This document shows, in pieces, positions 16,482 through 25,937 of a stretch of DNA of 64,000 bases. Numbering within the stretch: the first letter of the stretch is position 1; every line of letters starts with the position of its first letter. Origin of the DNA: Fervidobacterium nodosum Rt17-B1 (lineage in GTDB: Bacteria > Thermotogota > Thermotogae > Thermotogales > Fervidobacteriaceae); NCBI RefSeq assembly GCF_000017545.1, contig NC_009718.1:372001-436000 (forward strand). Reading direction: 5' to 3'. The translations under genes and the position numbers were made by a program. The notes under the pieces are model-generated. The model searched no databases. It saw nothing but the letters and a program-made list of their open reading frames with translations, and was not told the origin of the DNA.

Positions 16482-17032
16482 TTCACATCATCCTTTTTTT
16501 GTTTTTTATTTCTTAAAATCGCATACAAAATTCCAAGTAAGATTACATACACAGGATTTAACTTCAAAAAACTTACCAAAGAAAATGAGACAATAAATAT
16601 TATGAAATCTTCTATACTGTTAATATTTGTTTTCCACATTTTAATAACGGCGACTAATAAAACAGCAAATAAGGGTGCTTTCATTCCGTTTAAAAAAGGT
16701 TCCATGTAGTTGTAAAACTTAGAAAGCAACGACGCAATTACTACTATTATAATCGTTGGAAAAAATATTGCACCTGAAACTCCAGCAATCAACCCTGGTA
16801 CTTTTTTCAGTTTATAGCCAACCAAAGTTGATGTATTGACCGCGATTGGTCCTGGTAAAGATTGTGCTATAACTAAGAGAGCTGTAAATTCATCGTCTGA
16901 AAGTAACTCTTTCTTTCTTACAAATTCATCTTTGATGATTGGTACCATTGCATATCCACCGCCGATAGTAACTGCACCTATTTTTGCAGTAGTTAAAAAT
17001 ATTTCCCAAATAGAAATTTCGCGTTTAACCAA
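16478..17032 (-). CDS. Chromate transporter family protein, half 1
   Basis: First gene of the CHR pair, 184 residues. GAVTIGGGYAMVPIIKDEFV and ALLVIAQSLPGPIAVNTSTLVGYKL match the conserved N-terminal CHR motifs, and five hydrophobic helices follow. It starts at TTG 17032, 9 nt behind GGAGG. Its upstream region is shared with the divergent EamA gene, and the two sets are expressed from a gap of under 60 bp. Confidence 0.9.
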   Translation of the reverse strand: MVKREISIWEIFLTTAKIGAVTIGGGYAMVPIIKDEFVRKKELLSDDEFTALLVIAQSLPGPIAVNTSTLVGYKLKKVPGLIAGVSGAIFFPTIIIVVIASLLSKFYNYMEPFLNGMKAPLFAVLLVAVIKMWKTNINSIEDFIIFIVSFSLVSFLKLNPVYVILLGILYAILRNKKQKKDDVK

Positions 17033-17046
17033 AATTAATGCCTCCT

Positions 17047-17055
17047 TGGTATAAT
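17047..17055 (+). promoter_or_regulatory. Extended -10 promoter of the EamA gene
   Basis: TGGTATAAT at 17047-17055, about 35 nt upstream of the ATG at 17090. It overlaps, on the other strand, the ribosome site of the divergent chromate-transporter gene. Confidence 0.6.
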
Positions 17056-17089
17056 ATCTTTAAATTTTGGTGAATTAGGGGGATTGTTC

Positions 17090-17926
17090 ATGGGACTGTT
17101 GTGGATGACATTGCGTATAGTATTACTTGGTTACGAACGAATTGCTGGTAACAAAATTTCAAAAAATGCGCCAACTTTTGTTGCAGCGTGGGCATTTTTC
17201 TTTTTTTCTTTCCTCTCTTTTTTTCCTTTCATTGGTAGTTTATCTCTAAATGTATTATTAAAGTCAATGATTAGTGGTACAATATATTCTCTGTCGTTTT
17301 CATTGTACACTTATGCACTTGGGCATGAAGATGCATCTGTAGTTGCGCCACTTTATAACCTAAATGCGATTTTTTTGGTTATTTTATCCGCATTGTTCCT
17401 CGGTGAATCATTCAGTTTAAAAAAATTATTAGGTGCTATTCTTATGATTTACGGTGTTAGTTACTTGAAAAAAGGCGAGAATTTTGTAATTTCATACAAA
17501 AACCTAATAAAAAGTAAAGGCTCTTTATCTATGATTGTTTCATCAATTTTGATGGCATTTGGAAGGATAATTGATAGAAAAATAACTTCTGAACTCTCTC
17601 CAATTGGTTATTCTGTTGGGATTTACCTTGTCATAAGTTTTTATATATTCATATATGGCTTAATTTCAGGTCACAAACTTAAGGATTACTCGAATATAGT
17701 AAAAGAACGATTTATTTACCTTATACTCGGTGGAATTTGCAATGCATATTCTTATGTTGCTTTACTCAAAGCATTTAATTATTTTGGAGTTAGTGTTGCC
17801 GAACCTTTATCGATGCTCTCTGTTTTTGTAACTATGATTTTTGCTAAGATATTTTTAAAGGAAAAAATCGGAATTCGATTTATAGCGGCTTTATTAATAT
17901 TCGTTGGAGTAATTTTAATATATTGA
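17090..17926 (+). CDS. EamA/DMT-superfamily metabolite exporter
   Basis: About 278 residues with ten predicted helices arranged as two EamA repeats. The first repeat ends at FLGESFSLKKLLGAILMIYGV and the second at FLKEKIGIRFIAALLIFVGVILIY, the classic paired ending. Members export amino acids, nucleosides or other small molecules; the substrate cannot be read from sequence. ATG 17090 is about 7 nt behind AGGGGG; TTG 17084 is possible but too close. It converges on polA with a 9 bp gap and no visible terminator. Confidence 0.88.
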   Translation: MGLLWMTLRIVLLGYERIAGNKISKNAPTFVAAWAFFFFSFLSFFPFIGSLSLNVLLKSMISGTIYSLSFSLYTYALGHEDASVVAPLYNLNAIFLVILSALFLGESFSLKKLLGAILMIYGVSYLKKGENFVISYKNLIKSKGSLSMIVSSILMAFGRIIDRKITSELSPIGYSVGIYLVISFYIFIYGLISGHKLKDYSNIVKERFIYLILGGICNAYSYVALLKAFNYFGVSVAEPLSMLSVFVTMIFAKIFLKEKIGIRFIAALLIFVGVILIY

Positions 17927-17935
17927 TTTTACTCT

Positions 17936-20632
17936 TTAAAGCATATACTTCTCCACGTAAATATCTACAAGTAATGGAACTCTTAGTTTCACTGCATTTT
18001 CCATTTCTTCTTTAACAAGTTTTTTAACATATTCAACCTCGTTTTCTGGTACTTCAAAGACAAGTTCATCATGCACTTGAAGTATCATCATACTTTGCAA
18101 TTTTTCGTCTTTTAGTCGTTCATATATCCTTATCATCGCAATTTTCATTATGTCGGCAGCACTGCCTTGGATAGGAGTATTAATAGCTATTCGTTCACCT
18201 TCTGCTCTTATATTTTGGTCTTTTGAGTTAATTTGTGGTATATCTCTTTTTCTTCCAAACATAGTTCTTACATATCCATTTTTCTTTGCGAATTCCTTTA
18301 TATTAGCCATGTATTCTTGAACATTTTTATAGTAATCAAGGTAAGCCTCTATCATTTTTTTCGTATCTTTTACGTCCAATCCTGTTCTTTTTGCAAGTCC
18401 ATAAGGTGAAACACCATATACAATCGCAAAATTGACCATTTTGCCTATCCTTCTCATGTTTTCAGTTATGAATTCTTCACTGACACCGAATAATTTTTTA
18501 GCAGTTTCAAGGTGGATATCTTTGTTTTCTTTGAATGCATTGATTAAATTTGGATCCTCGGTTATATGCGCAAGTACACGTAGTTCTATTTGTGAATAAT
18601 CAGCTCCTAATATATACCAACCGTCTTTTTGTGGTTTCACAGCCATTCGGATTTCTTTTCCTTCATCGCTTCTTCCAGGTAAATTTTGTAAATTGGGGTC
18701 AGAGCTGCTCAATCTACCGGTTGCCGTACCTGTTTGATTAAAAGAAGCATGGACTCGTTTTGTATTTTTGTTGACCATATTCGGAATTGCGTCAACGTAA
18801 GTACTCTTTAACTTTTGTATCTTTCTGTATTCAAGAATAAGCTTTGCAATTTCGTATTCGTTGGCAAGATATTCAAGTACTTCGACATCCGTTGAATACG
18901 CACCGGTTGATGTGGATTTTACACTTGGTAACTTTAATTTTTCAAATAGTATGTATCCAAGTTGTTTTGGAGAATTTAGGTTAAATGCCTCACCTGTGAT
19001 TTCAAAGATTCGATTCGAAAGTGCTAAAAGTTTTTTGTCCATTTCTTGTGATAAATTGTTTAGATACTGTATATCAAAATAGACACCATTTAGTTCCAAA
19101 TTTGCAAGGACTAAAATCATAGGTAATTCTATCTTTTCATATAATTCATTCATTTCATTTGAATAAATCAAAGGATGGAGCAAATTATGTATCCTAAGAG
19201 ACATATCTGCATCTTCACAAGAATATTTAACTGCCGTGTCTACAGGAATATAAGAAAAATCTCCTGCGAAGAGTGGAATTGTGTCTTTGACTAAATCTTC
19301 ATATGAAATCATTTTGTGTCCGAGCAATTTTAATGATAATTCATCAAGGTTAAATTTTTTCTCATTTGGATTAAGCAGATATGCTTCAATCATACTGTCA
19401 AAAGATGGTATTTGTGGCTCAATTCCCAATCTTGAGATGAACTTAAGATCAAATTTTATGTTGTGACCGCCAACAGTTTTACCACTGTTAAATAAATCTC
19501 TTAGAAATTTTTTAACAGATTCTATAGGTATATTCTTAGCTCCAACGTGCGCAATTGGTATGTAGAAAGCTTTGCCCTCATCAACGGCTATAGAAATACC
19601 TACAATTTTTCCTTCGAATGGATCAAGTGATGTAGTTTCCAAATCTAATGCAATTTTTTTTGATTTCATTATTGTTTCAAGTAAGTCACTAAGCGCTCGT
19701 TCGTTTTCAATAACTTTATATTCAACCTTATTAGTAAGCTCTGCTGAAAGATTAAGTTCCTTTATTACACTTGAAAATTCAAATTTTTTGAGCACATTCA
19801 AAAGCTTTTTTTGATCGTAACCTTTATAAAGTAACTCTTCGATATCTATTTTTATTTCGACGTTTGTATTTAATTCTACCAACTTTCTGCTCAATTCAAA
19901 GTCTTCTATGTTATTTTCGATAGCATTCCTTATTTTTTCAGGTAATTTTGAGATATTCTTCAATGCATTTTCAACGCTTCCAAATTCGTTAAGGATTTTT
20001 GCAGCCGTTTTCTCACCTATGCCACTAACGCCAGGTATATTATCTGATACATCACCAACTAAAGCCAAATAATCTTTTATTTGTTCAGAAGTTATGCCAT
20101 ACTTTTCTATAATTTCATTGTTTGTGTACTTCTTTAAGTCTGTAACACCTTTTTCAACACGCCATACGAATATGTTTTCGTTAACTAGCTGGAGCATATC
20201 TTTGTCGCTTGTGATTATATTGATTTCCGAAATGTTATACTTTTGCTTTTCTTTCTCAAATTTCTTTGCGAGAGTTGCTATGACATCGTCAGCTTCATAA
20301 CCAGGGACTTTTATTAGCTTTATTCCAAAGCCTTCGATTAGTTCATCAGCTAAAGATATTTGTTTTAACAATGGCTCTGGGGTTTCTGGTCTATGCGCTT
20401 TGTAATCAGCATAAAGTTCTTTACGATATGTGCTTCCACCTTTAACATCTAACATGAAAGCACAATAATCTTCATTTATAATCACATGTTCTTTCAAAAA
20501 TTTTACAAGCATTCTTGAAAGACCATAGAGGGCGTTTGTAGGAACGCCAGATGTAGTTGTTAATGATTGGTCTATTGCAAAATATGCTCTGTACAATAAT
20601 CCTGTACCATCAAATAGAAATACTCTCGCCAT
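17936..20632 (-). CDS. polA: DNA polymerase I with 5' nuclease and 3'-5' exonuclease
   Basis: Repair and Okazaki-fragment polymerase, 898 residues. Domains in order: 5' nuclease (1 to about 290, with DGTGLLYRAYFA and the helix-hairpin-helix PGVSGIGEKTAAKIL); 3'-5' exonuclease (about 320-480, DLETTSLDP carrying the DxE metal pair, later HNIKFDLKFI); and polymerase with motif A (DYSQIELRVLAHI), motif B (RRIGKMVNFAIVYGVSPYG) and motif C (QVHDELVFEVP). Intact exonuclease motifs, unlike Taq polymerase, suggest proofreading, as in Thermotoga. The ATG lies within the end of the CMD gene (23 nt overlap). Confidence 0.97.
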   Translation of the reverse strand: MARVFLFDGTGLLYRAYFAIDQSLTTTSGVPTNALYGLSRMLVKFLKEHVIINEDYCAFMLDVKGGSTYRKELYADYKAHRPETPEPLLKQISLADELIEGFGIKLIKVPGYEADDVIATLAKKFEKEKQKYNISEINIITSDKDMLQLVNENIFVWRVEKGVTDLKKYTNNEIIEKYGITSEQIKDYLALVGDVSDNIPGVSGIGEKTAAKILNEFGSVENALKNISKLPEKIRNAIENNIEDFELSRKLVELNTNVEIKIDIEELLYKGYDQKKLLNVLKKFEFSSVIKELNLSAELTNKVEYKVIENERALSDLLETIMKSKKIALDLETTSLDPFEGKIVGISIAVDEGKAFYIPIAHVGAKNIPIESVKKFLRDLFNSGKTVGGHNIKFDLKFISRLGIEPQIPSFDSMIEAYLLNPNEKKFNLDELSLKLLGHKMISYEDLVKDTIPLFAGDFSYIPVDTAVKYSCEDADMSLRIHNLLHPLIYSNEMNELYEKIELPMILVLANLELNGVYFDIQYLNNLSQEMDKKLLALSNRIFEITGEAFNLNSPKQLGYILFEKLKLPSVKSTSTGAYSTDVEVLEYLANEYEIAKLILEYRKIQKLKSTYVDAIPNMVNKNTKRVHASFNQTGTATGRLSSSDPNLQNLPGRSDEGKEIRMAVKPQKDGWYILGADYSQIELRVLAHITEDPNLINAFKENKDIHLETAKKLFGVSEEFITENMRRIGKMVNFAIVYGVSPYGLAKRTGLDVKDTKKMIEAYLDYYKNVQEYMANIKEFAKKNGYVRTMFGRKRDIPQINSKDQNIRAEGERIAINTPIQGSAADIMKIAMIRIYERLKDEKLQSMMILQVHDELVFEVPENEVEYVKKLVKEEMENAVKLRVPLLVDIYVEKYML

Positions 20633-20993
20633 TCAATTGCATCCTCCGGATTTCTAACAATGTGTTTACAGCCCTTCTTAAGTGTGGTATAACTATTGAC
20701 CCACCGACTATAAGTGCCACATCAAATACTTCGAAAAATTCTTCATCACTTGTGCCAAGTTCTGCGCATCTTATCATATGGTAAGTTATACAATCGTCAC
20801 ATCTTAATACCATAGAAGCAACAAGTCCCATTAATTCTTTTGTTTTGCTATCAATTGCACCCTCTTTGTATACTGCGCTATCAAGTGCCCAAAAGCGTTT
20901 TGTGTTAGTTGTTCCTCTTTTAAGTATTTCTTCATTCATTTTTTCGCGGAATTTTTTGAACTCTTCAAGGGTATTGAATTGATTATCAGACAC
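20610..20993 (-). CDS. Carboxymuconolactone decarboxylase (AhpD-like) family protein
   Basis: All-helical protein of about 127 residues. The redox pair CDDCITYH (CxxC with downstream His) and EFFEVFDVALIVGGSI are typical of the CMD/AhpD fold, which often serves in thiol-peroxide reduction. GTG 20993 sits 7 nt behind GGGAGGG. A longer frame to 21137 exists but covers degV and has no ribosome site. The true substrate is unknown; a peroxidase-like or redox role is the best guess. It overlaps polA, so the two are expressed together. Confidence 0.85.
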   Translation of the reverse strand: MSDNQFNTLEEFKKFREKMNEEILKRGTTNTKRFWALDSAVYKEGAIDSKTKELMGLVASMVLRCDDCITYHMIRCAELGTSDEEFFEVFDVALIVGGSIVIPHLRRAVNTLLEIRRMQLNGESISI

Positions 20994-21054
20994 AGAAATC
21001 CCTCCCAAAGCACTATATAAAAGCACTATACAATCGAAATAATCAGAAAAATGA

Positions 21055-21921
21055 TTAATACTTTTCAATCCCAAATCCGGCTTGTCCAGGTCCCACGTGT
21101 GTTGAAATAACTTTTCCAGTAGGTGTATAGTACACATTGTTGACTCTATAATGTTCTCTAAGAATCTTTTCTATTTCTTTCAATTCTTCCATATTATCGC
21201 AACTTACCATGTAAAGGTCAACAACACTATCTTTTGTAAAACCTTCACTCTCCGCTTTTTTGATTAATTCATCAACGATAGCTTTGAAACCTCGTGTCTT
21301 TGTAAATGGAACCATGTTCCCTTCTTCATTTATGTATATCCCAACCCTGATTTTTAGTAATGAGCCAACAAATCCTGCAAATTTGCTTACTCTTCCACCC
21401 TTGACAAGGAAATTGAAATCTTGAACATAGAAAAATGCGCCGAAACCTTTTGCAGCAATCTTTTTTTCTAATTCTTGTGCTACTGTTTCTAAGTCGACAC
21501 CTAAATTAATTAATTCTCTTGCATATCTTGCCATTGGTGATATAGCTGTGGAAGCCATTTTTGAGTCTACTACTCTCACAGGTATATCAACTTCTTTTGC
21601 CGCAAGAGATGCGCTGTTAAACGTTCCAGACATAGCTGTTGAAATCGTTATTACCAAAACACCATCGTAACCTTGTTCTTTTAACTCGTTATACTTTTGT
21701 TTCCAGTCTTCTACCGATGGTTGTGAACTTTTAGGAAGTTCCGGAGCGGACTTCAGTTTCTCGTAAAATCTTTTCAGCTCTTCAAAATCTCTCGTATCGT
21801 CTTTTTCACTTGTACCATCAGGCCAATTAACATACAAAGGCACAATATCAACATCCCATTCTTTCATTTGCTCTTTAGGGAAATCGGAAGTACTATCTAC
21901 CAATATTTTTATCTTTTCCAT
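21055..21921 (-). CDS. DegV family fatty-acid-binding protein
   Basis: DegV proteins bind a fatty acid and serve fatty-acid kinases (FakB) in Firmicutes. The start IKILVDSTSDFPKEQMKEWDVD is the standard DegV opening. SSQPSVEDW and GVLVITISTAMSGTFNSA follow, giving the lipid-phosphate-binding loops, and the C-terminus ends HVGPGQAGFGIEKY. The 288-residue length is normal. It starts at ATG 21921, 3 bp after radA. No fakA-like kinase is present in the window. Confidence 0.92.
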   Translation of the reverse strand: MEKIKILVDSTSDFPKEQMKEWDVDIVPLYVNWPDGTSEKDDTRDFEELKRFYEKLKSAPELPKSSQPSVEDWKQKYNELKEQGYDGVLVITISTAMSGTFNSASLAAKEVDIPVRVVDSKMASTAISPMARYARELINLGVDLETVAQELEKKIAAKGFGAFFYVQDFNFLVKGGRVSKFAGFVGSLLKIRVGIYINEEGNMVPFTKTRGFKAIVDELIKKAESEGFTKDSVVDLYMVSCDNMEELKEIEKILREHYRVNNVYYTPTGKVISTHVGPGQAGFGIEKY

Positions 21922-21924
21922 GCT

Positions 21925-23322
21925 TTAATCCCCTTTCTTAAGATCTAATATTAAATTAAACAATTGCCTTATATTATCAACTGTTTCAATCTTTATATTT
22001 TGTGTAGATTTAACGTTTGTGTTTTTTATACTCGCTTTTGGTATTACAATTAAATCTATAGGGAGTTTTTTAGCGTTTTCAACTCTTTTTTGTATATTTA
22101 CGGCAGGTCTAATACTTCCATCAAGTCCTATCTCGCCTGCCATGAACACGTTTCCTATATAAGCATCTAAAAATGATGATAAGATTGCACCAGCGATAGC
22201 AAGTTCGCAACCAGGATCTGTTATATTTACACCGCCAGAGACGTTCATGTATATATCATGAAAATCTAGTGGTAAGTTCAGATGTTTTGACAATACGGCC
22301 GAGATTATTATAACTTTCCTGACATCCACCCCGTGTGATATCCTTCTACCAGATGTCATTTTTACTCTTGAAACCAAAGCTTGAATCTGCACATTAAAAG
22401 GTCTGGTGCCTTCGTATATACTTGTGAAAATATTGCCAGGTGTGTTAGAGTAGGTTAAAAATGTATCTTCAGAGAGACCTTGCAAGCCATTACTTGTCAT
22501 TTGAAAAACGGTTATTTCTCCGCTTGGACCATATCTGTTTTTCTGAACCCTTAGTATTCTATAATCCGTTGTTCTTTCGCCTTCAAAATAAATTACAGTG
22601 TCTACGACGTGTTCAACTAGTTTAGGACCCGCAATCGTACCTTCTTTTGTCACATGCGCTATCAAAATAGAAGGTATACCATATTTCTTAGAGAAAATTC
22701 TAACTTTCTCAACTACAGCTTTTATTTGTACGATACCACCTACTGGGGAATCAATATCAACACTGCACAGTGTTTGTATTGAATCTACAACGATGAGTTG
22801 AGCTTTGTTTGGATCGATCTCGTTTAAAATATCTTCGATTTGCGTTTCCGAAGAAATTAACAATTTTTCATTATTTATTCCCAAACGTTTTGCACGTAAT
22901 CCAACTTGTCCAACACTTTCTTCACCAGATATGTAATAAATTCTCTTGTCATTATTAGAATTTCGAGCTATCGAATCACATATTTGAAGTGCGATAGTGC
23001 TTTTTCCAACCCCAGGCTCTCCACCAAGTAATATTACTTGCCCCTTTATAAGCCCTCCAGACAAAAGTTCATCAATAGAATTTATACCGGTTTTTATACG
23101 TTCTTCTTCTAAAAGTTTTGTTGCAGAATTTATATCAAAAAAGCGAGGATGAGGTGCTTCCATCCCCGCTTCGTTTGCCCTTATTGATTTTGTTTCAGAA
23201 TGGTCTTTTAAACTGAATTCCTTGGCACTATTCCATTCACCACAAACTGGGCACTTTCCGAACCATTTTGGAGATTCGTAACCGCATTTGTCACAGACGT
23301 ATATTGTTTTTGCCTTTGCCAT
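21925..23322 (-). CDS. radA: DNA repair protein RadA (Sms)
   Basis: RecA-like ATPase that acts on recombination intermediates and branch migration. The N-terminal zinc finger is CDKCGYESPKWFGKCPVCGEW (C4 pattern). It has a Walker A ([13 protein letters not shown]), a Walker B (LIVVDSIQTL), the RadA-specific KNRYGPSGE, and a Lon-protease-like C-terminal domain (MNVSGGVNITDPGCELA onward) without an obvious Ser-Lys protease dyad, as usual for RadA. The 465-residue length is normal. It lies downstream of clpC in the order clpC-radA found in many bacteria. Confidence 0.96.
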   Translation of the reverse strand: MAKAKTIYVCDKCGYESPKWFGKCPVCGEWNSAKEFSLKDHSETKSIRANEAGMEAPHPRFFDINSATKLLEEERIKTGINSIDELLSGGLIKGQVILLGGEPGVGKSTIALQICDSIARNSNNDKRIYYISGEESVGQVGLRAKRLGINNEKLLISSETQIEDILNEIDPNKAQLIVVDSIQTLCSVDIDSPVGGIVQIKAVVEKVRIFSKKYGIPSILIAHVTKEGTIAGPKLVEHVVDTVIYFEGERTTDYRILRVQKNRYGPSGEITVFQMTSNGLQGLSEDTFLTYSNTPGNIFTSIYEGTRPFNVQIQALVSRVKMTSGRRISHGVDVRKVIIISAVLSKHLNLPLDFHDIYMNVSGGVNITDPGCELAIAGAILSSFLDAYIGNVFMAGEIGLDGSIRPAVNIQKRVENAKKLPIDLIVIPKASIKNTNVKSTQNIKIETVDNIRQLFNLILDLKKGD

Positions 23323-23341
23323 GGTTTACTCCTTATATGAG

Positions 23342-25810
23342 TTAAACTTTTTGCACCTCATTTTTTTGTTTGATGAAAACTAATTTGTTATCTTCTGGTA
23401 CTATATAGACTTCGCTATCGTCATTTATTTCGCCACGCAACAACTCTTCTGAAAGTGGGTCTTCTATGTATTTTTGAATTGTTCTTTTTAAAGGTCTCGC
23501 GCCATAAACGGAATCGTAGCCCATACTTACTAAGAAATCCTTTGCTTCTTGAGAAAGTGTAAGCGTAATTTTTCTTTCAGCAAGCCTTGCTCTTATATCT
23601 TTAAGTAATATGTCGATTATCTGCTCAATGTGTTCTTTTGTGAGTTTATGGAATACTATTAATTCATCGATACGGTTAATAAATTCTGGTTTGAATACTC
23701 TTTTAACTTCTTCTATGACTTTGTTTTTCATCTCGTTAAATTCTCTTTCGTGAGATTCATTATCAACGAATCCAAGATTCTTTCTAGAAGTAACGATCTC
23801 TGCGCCGCCAATATTACTTGTCATGATTATTATCGTGTTTCTGAAATCAACCACATGACCTTGTGAGTCTGTAAGTCTACCATCATCCATAATCTGTAAT
23901 AGCAGGTTAAAAACATCTGGATGTGCTTTCTCAATTTCGTCAAATAATATGACAGAGAATGGTCTTCTTCTCACTTTTTCCGTTAAAGTTCCACCTTCTT
24001 CGTATCCGACGTATCCAGGAGGTGCACCGATAAGCCTTGAGACAGAGAATTTTTCCATATACTCGCTCATATCAAATCTTATCAAAGCCTTTTCATCGCC
24101 GAATAAGTATTCAGCTAATGCTTTTGCAAGCTCAGTTTTACCAACTCCGGTTGGTCCGAGGAATAAAAATACGCCAACAGGTCTTCTTGGATCTTTTAAG
24201 CCACTCCGCGCCCTTCTTATTGCTCTTGATATAGCGTTAATTGCTTCATCTTGCCCAACAACCCTTTCATGTAACGCTTCTTCAAGTTTAAGTAGTTTTT
24301 CTCTTTCAGTTTCTTCGAGTTTTTGCAGCGGTATACCTGTCCATCCGGCAACAACTTCTTCGATGTCTGGTGTATCAACAATGGCTATCACAGATTCTAT
24401 TTCTCTTTTCCATTTGTTATAATCTTCATTGAATTTTTCTCTTAATTCCTGTTCTTTGGCTTTTAACTCAGCGGCTTTTTCGTAATCTTGATTATTTACA
24501 GCCTCTTCTTTCTCTCTTTTCACAGATTCAATCTGAAGTTTGAGTAGTTGCAATTCACTTGGCATAACAAACAATTTTAGTCTTGCCCTTGAACCAGCCT
24601 CATCTATTACGTCTATAGCTTTATCTGGTAAGAAATGATCTGTTATGTATCTTTGTGAAAGGTAAACAGCTGCCTCAAGTGCTTTGTCTGTATATTTTAC
24701 TTTGTGATGAGATTCATATTTAGCTTTAAGACCTTTAAGTATGTCGAGAGCCATTTGTGGTGTTGGTTCCTGAACGTATATTTTTTGGAATCTTCTCTCG
24801 AGTGCAGCGTCTTTTTCTATGTATTTTCTGTACTCATCTGGTGTGGTTGCACCAATACAATGTAATTCGCCACGTGCGAGTGCAGGTTTAAGGATATTGG
24901 CAGCATCTACAGCTCCTTCGGCAGAGCCAGCACCAACAATCATATGAAGTTCGTCTATGAATAGTATTATGTCCTTATTGCCTTTAACAACTTGGAGTAG
25001 CTTTTTCATTCTTTTTTCAAATTCACCACGATATTTTGTACCTGCAACTATCGCTGCGACATCCAATGAAAAGATAGTCTTTCCTTTCAATGGTTCAGGT
25101 ACTTCGCCTGATACGATTTTTTGTGCAAGTCCTTCAACTATAGCACTTTTTCCAACACCAGGTTCGCCTATCAACACTGGGTTATTTTTCTTTCTTCTTA
25201 CAAGTATTTGCATTAACCTTTCTATTTCATTTTCCCTACCAATTACAGGATCAAGTTCACCCTTCATTGCTTGTGCGGTGAGATCAACACCAAATCCTTC
25301 CAATTGTCTAACTGCAGGTGAAGAAACAGGCTCTTCGATCGAAGGTAAAGGCTGTGTTTCTTCGTAATAATCCTCTTCCGAATTTATGTTGTCTGCAATT
25401 TCTTTTCTAAAAGCTTGTACATTTACATTCAATTTCTTTAGTATGTGTATCGCTATGCCCTCTCCTTCGCGTAAAATTCCCAAAAGCAAATGTTCCGGAT
25501 CTATTTTATCACTCCCTGAGATCCGAGCTTCTTCAAAAGCTATTTCTGTAACCTTCCTTGCCCTTGGTGTCATTTGAGGAGACATTATAAAACCGCGCAT
25601 TCCAAGTCCAACAATAGATATTACCTCATTTTTAACACGCGCGTATGTTAAACCATATCTTTCAAGAATAGTTGATAATGGTTTATCATTCAATTTCAAA
25701 ATTGCAAGCAACAAGTGCTCGGTTCCAACGTAAGAATGACCTAAATCTTTCGCTTCTTCTTGCGCGGTTACAAATACCTTTGCAGATCGTTCAGAAAATC
25801 TATCAAACAT
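23342..25810 (-). CDS. clpC: ATP-dependent Clp protease ATPase subunit ClpC
   Basis: Hsp100 unfoldase that feeds proteins to ClpP. Two Clp_N repeats lie at about residues 5-140 ([26 protein letters not shown]-like and [15 protein letters not shown]), AAA1 carries [13 protein letters not shown], a UVR-type coiled coil is in the middle ([21 protein letters not shown]), and AAA2 has [20 protein letters not shown]. The 822-residue length fits ClpC. The coding sequence is uninterrupted. ATG 25810 follows GGAGGTGA. No mcsA/mcsB/ctsR genes are in front of it, unlike Bacillus, so regulation differs. Confidence 0.96.
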   Translation of the reverse strand: MFDRFSERSAKVFVTAQEEAKDLGHSYVGTEHLLLAILKLNDKPLSTILERYGLTYARVKNEVISIVGLGMRGFIMSPQMTPRARKVTEIAFEEARISGSDKIDPEHLLLGILREGEGIAIHILKKLNVNVQAFRKEIADNINSEEDYYEETQPLPSIEEPVSSPAVRQLEGFGVDLTAQAMKGELDPVIGRENEIERLMQILVRRKKNNPVLIGEPGVGKSAIVEGLAQKIVSGEVPEPLKGKTIFSLDVAAIVAGTKYRGEFEKRMKKLLQVVKGNKDIILFIDELHMIVGAGSAEGAVDAANILKPALARGELHCIGATTPDEYRKYIEKDAALERRFQKIYVQEPTPQMALDILKGLKAKYESHHKVKYTDKALEAAVYLSQRYITDHFLPDKAIDVIDEAGSRARLKLFVMPSELQLLKLQIESVKREKEEAVNNQDYEKAAELKAKEQELREKFNEDYNKWKREIESVIAIVDTPDIEEVVAGWTGIPLQKLEETEREKLLKLEEALHERVVGQDEAINAISRAIRRARSGLKDPRRPVGVFLFLGPTGVGKTELAKALAEYLFGDEKALIRFDMSEYMEKFSVSRLIGAPPGYVGYEEGGTLTEKVRRRPFSVILFDEIEKAHPDVFNLLLQIMDDGRLTDSQGHVVDFRNTIIIMTSNIGGAEIVTSRKNLGFVDNESHEREFNEMKNKVIEEVKRVFKPEFINRIDELIVFHKLTKEHIEQIIDILLKDIRARLAERKITLTLSQEAKDFLVSMGYDSVYGARPLKRTIQKYIEDPLSEELLRGEINDDSEVYIVPEDNKLVFIKQKNEVQKV

Positions 25811-25836
25811 ATGCTCACCTCCAAAACTTCATTTTA

Positions 25837-25845
25837 ATTATACCA
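25837..25845 (-). promoter_or_regulatory. Extended -10 promoter of the clpC-radA-degV-CMD-polA operon
   Basis: TGGTATAAT on the minus strand (25837-25845), about 27 nt upstream of the clpC start. No CIRCE or CtsR-like repeat is visible beside it. Confidence 0.65.
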
Positions 25846-25864
25846 TATCTAATGAAAAAATAAA

Positions 25865-25884
25865 GCGGGGTATTTATTCTCCGC
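25865..25884 (-). terminator. Terminator of the PHP-domain gene
   Basis: GCGGGG (25865-25870) pairs with CTCCGC (25879-25884), with one G-T pair. On the minus strand a T-rich tail follows, about 55 nt after the gene stop. Confidence 0.7.
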
Positions 25885-25937
25885 ATGAATACATAAATAC
25901 AAAGCTAAGTTAATTATGTAAACGCATAATTGTACAG